The notes beneath the pieces are model-generated. The model worked only from the letters and a program-made list of their open reading frames with translations. It did no database searches and had not been told where the DNA came from. The position numbers were made by a program, and so were the translations under genes. Below, in pieces: positions 8,693-15,297 of a stretch of 46,706 nucleotides of DNA. The stretch comes from Clostridiaceae bacterium (lineage in GTDB: Bacteria; Bacillota; Clostridia; DUPQ01), in contig JAAYBX010000129.1 of assembly GCA_012729955.1 (NCBI GenBank), positions 1 through 46,706 on the forward strand, given 5' to 3'. How positions within the stretch are numbered: position 1 is the stretch's first letter; every line of letters begins with the position of its first letter.

Positions 8693-9399
8693 TTAGCCAG
8701 ACACTTTCTCTGAATCTCCATTATATCCTTTATTGCATTTTGGGATAATATGATTATTTCATTCAGTTTCTCTTTATTGAAAGTGTTTTTTTCACCAGTT
8801 GCTTGGATTTCAGCTATACTTCCATTTGAATCCATTACTATATTCAGATCAACCTGGGCATTACTGTCTTCTTCATAGCATAAATCTACCATTACCTCAT
8901 TATCTACTATGCCTGCACTAATTGCTGCAAGCTGGAATTTTATAGGATTCTGCTCAATGTAACCCTTTTTCTTCATCCACTCGAATGCATCATATAAGGC
9001 GACATAACCTGCATTTATACTGGCTGTCCTCGTTCCTCCATCTGCCTGGATTACATCACAATCGATTATGATAGTGGCATCACTAAACATATCAAGATTA
9101 ACACATGCTCTTAATGATCTTCCTATTAATCTTTCTATTTCAGATGCTCTTGAATTTTTTTTCAAACTTGATATATCTCTTTTATTCCTTTGCATGGTTG
9201 CTCTTGGCAGCATATTGTATTCTGCTGTCACCCATCCTTTGGAATCGCGAAATGTAGGCGATTCCAAACTGACTGTAGCAGTACAGAGAACTTTCGTTTC
9301 ACCACATTCAATATACGCGGAACCTTCTGCATATTTCATAACATTTCTTCTTATGCTTATTGGTCTCATATCAGCATTTTGTCTTTTATCAATTCTCAT
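8689..9399 (-). CDS. rph: Ribonuclease PH
   Basis: A 236-residue phosphorolytic 3'-5' exoribonuclease that trims tRNA 3' ends using inorganic phosphate. The motifs RIDKRQNADMRPISI, GWVTAEYNMLPRATMQRN, an RSLRACVN segment, and CDVIQADGGTRTASINAGYVAL with the catalytic acidic residues are all present, as is VDLCYEEDSNAQVDLNIVM. Length is normal (about 240). It is the first gene of the rph-rdgB-dnaE run, has its own probable promoter at 9455-9483, and overlaps rdgB by 4 bp. AAGG lies seven bases before the ATG at 9397-9399. It fits with the clustering of nucleic-acid housekeeping genes here. Confidence 0.96.
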   Translation of the reverse strand: MRIDKRQNADMRPISIRRNVMKYAEGSAYIECGETKVLCTATVSLESPTFRDSKGWVTAEYNMLPRATMQRNKRDISSLKKNSRASEIERLIGRSLRACVNLDMFSDATIIIDCDVIQADGGTRTASINAGYVALYDAFEWMKKKGYIEQNPIKFQLAAISAGIVDNEVMVDLCYEEDSNAQVDLNIVMDSNGSIAEIQATGEKNTFNKEKLNEIIILSQNAIKDIMEIQRKCLAK

Positions 9400-9454
9400 A
9401 AAACACCTTTCATTATTTTATTGATACAACATTAAATGAATGTTAACTATTTTA

Positions 9455-9483
9455 ATTTTAACATCTTTATCTCAACGTTACAA
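9455..9483 (-). promoter_or_regulatory. Probable promoter of the rph operon
   Basis: On the minus strand a TTGTAA -35 (9478-9483) is separated by exactly 17 bases from a TAAAAT -10 (9455-9460), with TG one base before the -10 (extended -10). Transcription would start near 9448. An imperfect palindrome, AACATT-N5-AATGTT (9428-9444), lies just downstream of that point and could be an operator. This suggests rph and the genes after it are not solely dependent on the amidase promoter. Confidence 0.55.
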
Positions 9484-9498
9484 ACAAAAAACCTTATT

Positions 9499-11043
9499 CT
9501 ATTCTGCGTTATCCATTAATCCGAGATATTCGATTATACCATTTGCAATACCTTGTGCTAACTTCTGCTGATACTCATCTGATTTTAGTTTTTCACTTTC
9601 TGTAGGATTTGTAATAAATCCTACTTCAACAGTAGCTGCAGGGCAATTTGCACGCGCGTGAACTGCTAATTGCTGGTTAAATAAACCTCTGTCTGATGCA
9701 ATTGCTGTTTTTACTATATTTTTCTGAACAGTCTGAGCGAAACTTTTATCTTCCTCATCTCGCCAAATTGTCATTAATCCTTTTGCTGATTCTTCAGTAT
9801 ATGAATCTACGTGAACAGAAAGGAAAAGTTTTGCATTATGAATATTTGCAAGGTCTCCTCTTTCCAAAGCAAATCCCAGATATATGTCCTCATTTCGCGT
9901 CATATAAATATTGTATCCCTTTTCTTTTAAAATCTGCTCAATTTTCACACATATACCGAGATTTATATCTGATTCATTAATCTTGTCATCATTTCTCGAC
10001 TCTGCTCCAGGATCATGCCCTCCATGTCCCGCATCTATAAAGATAATATTATCTATATTAGGATCACAAAAAGTCAGTGTAGAATATATTGTATTTGAAT
10101 TTGGATAGAGGATTATTTCCTTTTGGAAAGCAAAACTCACTCTGTAATAAAGAGTTCCTGATATCTCTTCTTTTTTAACTTCCATATATTCAATAAAACC
10201 ATCATTAATGTATATCTTTTCTTCACTTAAATCATAAGTTACTGTTCTTCCTCTTAATGAAGACCATGCCTTTGCAGGGAATCTTATTGTATACAAACTA
10301 CCTGAACTGTCGTCAATATTGTCTTCATAATATATTATTGTGCTGTCTGATTGTTTACACAACTGATATTCAGGTATGAAGAAAAATTTTCTAGAATATA
10401 AATTGGAATAGTTGAAGAAATCTTTATTCTGAACTTCGGACAAGCTGAACTGCATGCCTGATGATGTAGTTTCTATATCAGTAACAGCAATGCATCTGTC
10501 GGTTATTACTTTAATATCCAAAGACATCTTATCTAAATTCTTAGTGATCTCAATTTTCTGAACGATTGCATTATCTGGAAAAATCGCATCTTCCAAATAC
10601 TGATATGTATTATATTCATCAAGAAGGATGGAAAAATACAAGGTTGATTTATTATTAATATCATACCATGATGTTTTCTTTGTATCATCAGGATATCTGT
10701 ATTCATCAAAAATATAATCTTTATTGTTCTCAAAAACAGTATTGAATTCACACTCTTTTGAAAGCCCTTCAAATATTAACATATCATTCTCATACCTGAT
10801 TTTTATCTCTTTTGGTTGTCTGGCATTATTAGATGCTGTCGGATCAGATGAATTAGTAGCAGGATTTTCACTTCCCGTCTGTTGGTTGCTAGGAGTTGAT
10901 GAATTTGAAGGATTGTTAGTAAATAAATCTTCGTTGGTCATAATAAATATTACAACTGCAATAATTATGCATGCAATAATCATAATTGCTGCAATCGTTA
11001 TTATTTTCTTTTTTTTATCTGAATCGTTATAATTGAATTCCAT
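9499..11043 (-). CDS. Membrane-anchored N-acetylmuramoyl-L-alanine amidase
   Basis: A 514-residue wall hydrolase that cleaves the amide between muramic acid and the stem peptide. A short basic cytoplasmic start (KKKK) is followed by one membrane helix at residues 15-34, then a Ser/Asn/Thr/Pro-rich linker (about 45-75). A central region of about 250 residues has no motif I recognise. The Amidase_3 domain occupies about 335-510. It has the expected zinc and catalytic residues: His in FIDAGHGGHDPGAE, Glu in the NESDINLG segment, His in LSVHVDSYTE and Glu in ATVEVGFITNP. It is the second of two tandem amidase genes, starting 14 bp after the first, with AGAGAGG before the ATG. The N-terminal halves are unrelated in appearance, so they likely differ in localisation rather than chemistry. 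Confidence 0.9.
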   Translation of the reverse strand: MEFNYNDSDKKKKIITIAAIMIIACIIIAVVIFIMTNEDLFTNNPSNSSTPSNQQTGSENPATNSSDPTASNNARQPKEIKIRYENDMLIFEGLSKECEFNTVFENNKDYIFDEYRYPDDTKKTSWYDINNKSTLYFSILLDEYNTYQYLEDAIFPDNAIVQKIEITKNLDKMSLDIKVITDRCIAVTDIETTSSGMQFSLSEVQNKDFFNYSNLYSRKFFFIPEYQLCKQSDSTIIYYEDNIDDSSGSLYTIRFPAKAWSSLRGRTVTYDLSEEKIYINDGFIEYMEVKKEEISGTLYYRVSFAFQKEIILYPNSNTIYSTLTFCDPNIDNIIFIDAGHGGHDPGAESRNDDKINESDINLGICVKIEQILKEKGYNIYMTRNEDIYLGFALERGDLANIHNAKLFLSVHVDSYTEESAKGLMTIWRDEEDKSFAQTVQKNIVKTAIASDRGLFNQQLAVHARANCPAATVEVGFITNPTESEKLKSDEYQQKLAQGIANGIIEYLGLMDNAE

Positions 11044-11057
11044 ATAGCCTCTCTGTA

Positions 11058-13919
11058 TTAATTTCCACTCATTGAATCTATTATACCTCTAGCTATGCCC
11101 TGAGCAAGGATATTTTGATATTCATCTGTCTGCAAGGCTGCAAGTTCATCCGGATTTGTCATAAATCCGCATTCTATCAAAGCTGCAGGCATCTTTGTAG
11201 AGTTTAGCACTACTAAATTAGGTCTGTCAATAACTCCTCGGTCATTTGCACCTGTTATGCTGACAAGATTATTTTGGATTTTCTTGCCAAATGATTTCCC
11301 AGTAATATTGATACTTTGATCAGTTGATGGATATACAAGAGTCATTATCCCTTTATAACTTGTGTTTGTAAATGCATTGGAATGTATGCTAACAAAAAGA
11401 GAGGCTTTTATCATATTTGCTACATGAGCTCTTTCATATAATCCGACATAGACATCTGTATTTCGCGTCATAAAGACTTTGATGCCTTCTGAAATCAGAA
11501 TTTGCTCTACTTTCTTTGCAACGGATAAATTAATTGCAGATTCATATATTGAATTTGCCACTGCACCAGGATCATATCCACCATGCCCGGCATCAATAAC
11601 AACACAACCTGAATATGTGTTGTCTACAGGAAGAAGATTAATATTAGTATATGTCGAGCGTGCTGAATTCATGTAGATCTGTAAAGGTTGTTTAGCAAAT
11701 ATCAACATCGTGACCTGCTCATCAACTCTTTTGATCTGTATCTTTTCAACAAACTCATCATTTACATATAGCACTCCAGCTGTAAGCCTGTATGAGGTAT
11801 CTACAAAGTAAATTTCCGTAACTAGATTATTATTTATAATTTTAACATTGCCATTAACTTTACCATATTGGTCTGCTAGCGCGATTCCAGTAATCTGTAT
11901 ATGCTTTCTGTCAGAAGAATTAAAGTAAGACATATTTGTAATTTTCTGAGAGTATATATCAATCAGAAGCTCAGTGTCATTTTTTTCCAGTATCTCATAT
12001 CTGCATTGATTTGTAAGAACTATAGATACATAACTGCCTTTCTCCTCATATCTGGCGTTGATTGCTTTAATGTATCTTGAATCTTCTGCAGGAAGAAACG
12101 TACTTGCTTCACAATATGTATCCGGTATGAATATCTCTATTCTATTAGGATCAGATATTCTACTTATCGTATATCCCTCATATTTAGCGGTTACAATTTT
12201 AACTTGATCTTTTAGTGCTGAAATCTTTATTTCATTCTCTGGTATCTCAATTATATCAGGAGCTTTATTATCAATTTTCGTGGCTTCATCTAGCGTTGTT
12301 TTACTGCTAATTACAATTTTTATATATCCTCCATATTGTTTAATTTCATAATTAGCTTTGTCTTTCAGATCAATAACCAGTCTTTTTATATTACCATCTT
12401 CTATAATCCTTATTGCATTAAAATAAGTACCTATTTGTTCAGTATTATCTATTGCATCAACGTTTAATAAATCTACAACAATACGATCTGGAGAGCTCAA
12501 TGCATAATGTGTTTTTATCTTACCATTTAAAGATTTAATCATGAGTATGTCACAGTTATCTGTTACCTTATGAAAGACCGAAGAGGAATATATAAACTGT
12601 TCAAAAGATGTATTTACAAGTGTTATTCCATTCTCAAATTTGAATTTGGGGTTCTCTATTTCTATTTCATTGATAAATAATTTCATATTTTTAGTATCAA
12701 ATATATATTTTACATCATTCACTGCAAGAGTTGCACTAAAAGTAGTATCATCCCAACTTATCGATCCGCCAACTTTTTGAGCAAGCTGTCTGACCGGCAT
12801 AAAATCTGTTGTGGAATCTGCATCATCCATATGTTCCTCTATTGTATTATGAGAATCTCCAATTACATTCGCTTCACTATTTACAGTATTTATCTCAGAG
12901 TCAATTAATCCGAATAAGCTTAAAGCATCATATTCTATGTATACAATATCATTTTCTTCTTTTACACGATATGTATTATTTATATTATTTTCCTTCATTA
13001 TTACATTGGTAGGCACAAGTATATAATATATTGAATCAGTTGTTTTTACTTCAGCATACTTATTCACATAATACCATTGGTATTTATAACCATGTATAGT
13101 GCTTACTTCCTTAAGGCTAACATACTTTATATTCGTGTCGTCAAAAATATATGTCGTATATTTATCTTTATTATCTGCAGTTACTACATATGAGTCATTT
13201 ATACTACTCGCAAAATCAGGAAGAAAAACATCCAGCATGAACTGTGTTACCGTTTCTGGAGCATAAAATTTTCCATCTTTCATCAATATATCGCCAGATG
13301 TGAAATATGAACCGTTATAACCGATATAATCTGTCTGAACATAAAAATACATTTCCAGATTACCGTTACTGATCATAATATAGTCATTATCAGCAGATTT
13401 TTGCGGTACTATATTATACATATCTGCAAATTCATCAATACAGAAATATAAAGACTGGTTTAAGTCATACTTCTTTAGATCAGTAATGGTAAGTTTATCA
13501 TCATTACCTACATCTATCCTGGTTATTTTACCTTCGATGTACTTAATGTTACTGCTATTATTTAACAGATAAGCTGTGTAACCTTCATTAAAAATAGTTA
13601 TGGAGTCTTCAGGTATGTATGTGAAACCCTCATTGAGTATAATATCGCCAAAATAGTATCTTTCGCTATTAATATATACAATATCATTAACTGTGTTAAA
13701 AACGATTTTTTTGCCATTATATGCTGTCACAACACTTTTATCTAAATCATTCCATTGTAGTGTAAGGTTGTGAACACCAGCAATTGATGAAAGCTTATAG
13801 TATTTGTGGTTTTCAAATATTACATACTCGCATGATGAATATATATCTTGTTGAGCAGATACTGAAAAAGGAATTATCAATAATAGCAGGATTAAGAGTG
13901 TCTTTAGTATGTTTTTCAT
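11058..13919 (-). CDS. Large exported N-acetylmuramoyl-L-alanine amidase with copper-amine-oxidase-N-like and AMIN domains
   Basis: A 953-residue exported protein. The signal peptide is clear (residues 1-22, ending FSVSAQQ). Several copper amine oxidase N-terminal-like modules follow (for example residues 28-110 and about 370-440, the latter with FMPVRQLAQKVGGSISWDD), which in Clostridia bind the wall without enzyme activity. Two AMIN-like segments occur at about 470-540 and 565-665 (YALSSPDRIVVDLLN; ISRISDPNRIEIFIP). The C-terminal Amidase_3 domain, about 775-950, contains VIDAGHGGYDPGAV, SVAKKVEQIL, VSIHSNAF and ALIECGFMTNP, giving the zinc ligands and catalytic Glu. It has its own promoter at 13949-13977. 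The leader from promoter to start is about 20-25 nt and the ribosome-binding site (AAGGAA) is unusually far, about 14 bases upstream. Confidence 0.9.
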   Translation of the reverse strand: MKNILKTLLILLLLIIPFSVSAQQDIYSSCEYVIFENHKYYKLSSIAGVHNLTLQWNDLDKSVVTAYNGKKIVFNTVNDIVYINSERYYFGDIILNEGFTYIPEDSITIFNEGYTAYLLNNSSNIKYIEGKITRIDVGNDDKLTITDLKKYDLNQSLYFCIDEFADMYNIVPQKSADNDYIMISNGNLEMYFYVQTDYIGYNGSYFTSGDILMKDGKFYAPETVTQFMLDVFLPDFASSINDSYVVTADNKDKYTTYIFDDTNIKYVSLKEVSTIHGYKYQWYYVNKYAEVKTTDSIYYILVPTNVIMKENNINNTYRVKEENDIVYIEYDALSLFGLIDSEINTVNSEANVIGDSHNTIEEHMDDADSTTDFMPVRQLAQKVGGSISWDDTTFSATLAVNDVKYIFDTKNMKLFINEIEIENPKFKFENGITLVNTSFEQFIYSSSVFHKVTDNCDILMIKSLNGKIKTHYALSSPDRIVVDLLNVDAIDNTEQIGTYFNAIRIIEDGNIKRLVIDLKDKANYEIKQYGGYIKIVISSKTTLDEATKIDNKAPDIIEIPENEIKISALKDQVKIVTAKYEGYTISRISDPNRIEIFIPDTYCEASTFLPAEDSRYIKAINARYEEKGSYVSIVLTNQCRYEILEKNDTELLIDIYSQKITNMSYFNSSDRKHIQITGIALADQYGKVNGNVKIINNNLVTEIYFVDTSYRLTAGVLYVNDEFVEKIQIKRVDEQVTMLIFAKQPLQIYMNSARSTYTNINLLPVDNTYSGCVVIDAGHGGYDPGAVANSIYESAINLSVAKKVEQILISEGIKVFMTRNTDVYVGLYERAHVANMIKASLFVSIHSNAFTNTSYKGIMTLVYPSTDQSINITGKSFGKKIQNNLVSITGANDRGVIDRPNLVVLNSTKMPAALIECGFMTNPDELAALQTDEYQNILAQGIARGIIDSMSGN

Positions 13920-13948
13920 TGCTTTATCTTTTGTTCCTTAACTAATTT

Positions 13949-13977
13949 ATTATATTTTACAACAAAAAGCTTGTAAA
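13949..13977 (-). promoter_or_regulatory. Promoter of the amidase pair
   Basis: On the minus strand TTTACA (13972-13977) and a perfect TATAAT (13949-13954) are separated by exactly 17 bases. This is a good vegetative sigma-A type promoter, placed about 30 bases before the ATG of the large amidase. The rest of the 127-bp gap up to the small gene at 14047 shows nothing else I recognise. Confidence 0.75.
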
Positions 13978-14046
13978 AATCAAGAAATTTGTTAAATTCG
14001 TAATTTTAAACTTTTTGATTCTAATACTGAAACCATCATTATATCG

Positions 14047-14355
14047 TCACTTGACTGGAGCTTTCTTGTCAAGGCTTTTCCCGTAACTGCTCCAGGAATC
14101 CCTTACTTTGTATCTGAGCTCTATATCATATATACTATCGATAAGGTTATTAAGTTCTCTCCTCATATCAACATACTCAGCTAGAATAAAATCATCCTTT
14201 TCAAGCAGTATATCCATTTTTGTAAGCCAAGGCTCAAAAAAATCTGCATCTCTATGTTCAGCATCAATAAGCTTTCTGCGCAGGTGTGCGACTACTAATT
14301 TAATGGCCTTTTTTTTATAATACTCATCAGGGTATATTTTTTTAGTCATTTTCAA
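14047..14355 (-). CDS. Small hypothetical protein
   Basis: A 102-residue highly charged, probably all-helical soluble protein (YPDEYYKKKAIKLVVAHLRR, later DMRRELNNLIDSIYDIELRY). It has no signal peptide, membrane helix, cysteine motif or nucleotide-binding loop, and I do not recognise a family. Codon usage and composition look like those of the neighbours, and the frame is uninterrupted for its length. The start is probably TTG at 14353-14355, because AGAAGG lies seven bases upstream of it; an ATG two codons later (14347-14349) is possible but is less well spaced. It is divergent from the cysteine-cluster gene and shares with it a 135-bp region that contains two palindromes. Confidence 0.55.
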   Translation of the reverse strand: MKMTKKIYPDEYYKKKAIKLVVAHLRRKLIDAEHRDADFFEPWLTKMDILLEKDDFILAEYVDMRRELNNLIDSIYDIELRYKVRDSWSSYGKSLDKKAPVK

Positions 14356-14391
14356 TTACCAGCCTTCTGTCATATTAATTTAAGAAAAACC

Positions 14392-14408
14392 ATTGTACCA
14401 TGTACAAT
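14392..14408. promoter_or_regulatory. Operator-like inverted repeat ATTGTAC-N3-GTACAAT
   Basis: A 17-bp sequence, ATTGTACCATGTACAAT, forms 7-bp perfect arms around a 3-base centre. It lies between the two divergent genes, about 40 bases upstream of the small hypothetical gene, and covers a TACAAT that could be its -10 element. Geometry is that expected for a dimeric repressor site; no regulator is encoded next to it. Confidence 0.4.
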
Positions 14409-14430
14409 CCGGTCATCTAATTCTCGTTTC

Positions 14431-14458
14431 TTTACATAAATATGATAACATATGTAAA
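14431..14458. promoter_or_regulatory. Second inverted repeat TTTACATA-N12-TATGTAAA
   Basis: Perfect 8-bp arms (14431-14438 and 14451-14458) flank 12 bases in the same divergent intergenic region. It lies about 30 bases upstream of the -10 of the cysteine-cluster gene, where an activator or repressor would sit. AT-rich sequence raises the chance of coincidence. Confidence 0.3.
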
Positions 14459-14483
14459 TATATAAAGCAACATAATAATTATA

Positions 14484-14492
14484 TGCTATAAT
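14484..14492 (+). promoter_or_regulatory. Extended -10 promoter of the cysteine-cluster gene
   Basis: TGCTATAAT (TG at 14484-14485, TATAAT at 14487-14492) is a perfect extended -10 element; no good -35 is present 17 bases upstream. Transcription would begin at about 14499-14500, immediately at or before the ATG at 14500, so the mRNA has little or no leader. This rules out the in-frame ATG at 14491, which overlaps the -10. Confidence 0.6.
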
Positions 14493-14499
14493 GCGCTTT

Positions 14500-15006
14500 A
14501 TGGATAAGCATTTGATGAAAAAACAAATTTTTAAAATATATAAAAAAGCATATAAATCACTTGAAAAGATTACACCATTGTATTTTGACTGCGGACAATT
14601 GTGTAGTAATAAGTGTTGCAAGCAGGGTTCAGAAGGAATGTATCTGTTTCCATACGAATCAGAATATCTGTATGGGAAGACAAACAGTCAGATTATTCAT
14701 ACAAATAATGGTTTTGATCTACTATTATGCAAAGGAGAATGCGAAAGAAGCACACGTCCTCTTGCATGCAGAATATTCCCAATGTTCCCATATTTAGATG
14801 AGAAAGGCAATTTAGAAGTGAAATTCGATCTTCGTGCAAAAAGCATCTGCCCATTACAGTATACTGACATACCTGAAATAACAATTGAGAAAAAATTTAT
14901 CAGACGTATACAAAGAGTTTTTAAATCTTTAACAAAATACAGTTTATTTTATGATTATTGCAGAAAACTGACTGATGAAATTAATTTTCTAAAAAAATTC
15001 TATTAA
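14500..15006 (+). CDS. YkgJ-like cysteine-cluster protein (putative metal-binding)
   Basis: A 168-residue soluble protein with a cysteine pattern like YkgJ/Fe-S zinc-cluster proteins (CxxxCxxxCC): FDCGQLCSNKCCKQG near residues 24-38, then LLCKGECERSTRPLACRIFPMFPY near 76-99 and ICPLQY near 120. In this family the cysteines are thought to hold a metal or Fe-S cluster; some members act in protein demethylation or modification, but no function is certain. Start choice: the ATG at 14491 lies in the -10 element, so the start is ATG 14500 (nearly leaderless) or ATG 14515 (GGATAAG nine bases upstream). The gene stands alone and ends two bases before the tRNA-Gln terminator hairpin. Confidence 0.7.
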   Translation: MDKHLMKKQIFKIYKKAYKSLEKITPLYFDCGQLCSNKCCKQGSEGMYLFPYESEYLYGKTNSQIIHTNNGFDLLLCKGECERSTRPLACRIFPMFPYLDEKGNLEVKFDLRAKSICPLQYTDIPEITIEKKFIRRIQRVFKSLTKYSLFYDYCRKLTDEINFLKKFY

Positions 15007-15007
15007 A

Positions 15008-15036
15008 AAAGGATGCATTCCCCCTTTGCATCCTTT
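15008..15036 (-). terminator. Intrinsic terminator of tRNA-Gln
   Basis: Arms AAAGGATGCA (15008-15017) and TGCATCCTTT (15027-15036) form a 10-bp perfect stem with a 9-base loop. On the minus strand the stem is followed by a run of T, so it terminates the tRNA transcript. Its first base is the terminal A of the tRNA CCA. It also lies directly behind the convergent cysteine-cluster gene. Confidence 0.85.
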
Positions 15037-15109
15037 GGCTGCCGAAGAAGGATTCGAACCCTCACAAACTGATCCAGAGTCAATTGTGCTACCATTACAC
15101 AATTCGGCA
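15036..15109 (-). tRNA. tRNA-Gln, anticodon CUG
   Basis: The minus strand folds as a full cloverleaf. Acceptor TGCCGAA pairs with TTCGGCA, giving U1-A72 and discriminator G73, both glutamine identity features. The D arm is GTGT/GCAC, the anticodon stem ATTGA/TCAGT surrounds the loop CTCTGGA (anticodon CTG), and the T loop is TTCGAAT. The CCA end is encoded. A promoter and a terminator of its own bracket it. CUG-reading tRNA-Gln is normally an additional isoacceptor besides UUG, which must be elsewhere. Confidence 0.95.
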
Positions 15110-15121
15110 AAGTCTTTAGAA

Positions 15122-15150
15122 AATATACCATAAATACTTATGTACTTCAA
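15122..15150 (-). promoter_or_regulatory. Promoter of tRNA-Gln
   Basis: On the minus strand TTGAAG (15145-15150), a 17-base spacer, and TATATT (15122-15127) preceded by TGG (extended -10) stand 12 bases before the mature 5' end. This is the expected position for a stable RNA gene with a very short 5' leader. Confidence 0.75.
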
Positions 15151-15237
15151 CATATATTTTTGGAATTTCTCATTAATTAGATGCAAAAATAAAATCTGTT
15201 CTTTAATAATGAATACTTTGACTCTCACTATAAAAAG

Positions 15238-15267
15238 CAGACCGTCTTTTGAACGGTCTGTTTTTTT
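15238..15267 (-). terminator. Intrinsic terminator downstream of ppdK (works in both directions)
   Basis: Arms CAGACCGT (15238-15245) and ACGGTCTG (15253-15260) form an 8-bp GC-containing stem with a 7-base loop, flanked by T-runs on both strands. It lies about 30 bases after the ppdK stop, so it should end the yicC-remA-rpoZ-glyS-ppdK transcript and separate it from tRNA-Gln. Confidence 0.85.
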
Positions 15268-15297
15268 AGCTAACTTTATTTTATTTCTATCATTGCT

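Noticed and set aside
14370-14621. Minus-strand frame of 83 residues across the divergent promoter region
   Set aside because: It overlaps the two palindromes, the extended -10 and the start of the cysteine-cluster gene, and has no recognisable protein features.
14989-15228. Minus-strand frame covering tRNA-Gln
   Set aside because: It is read through the tRNA and its terminator; the cloverleaf and promoter explain the sequence.
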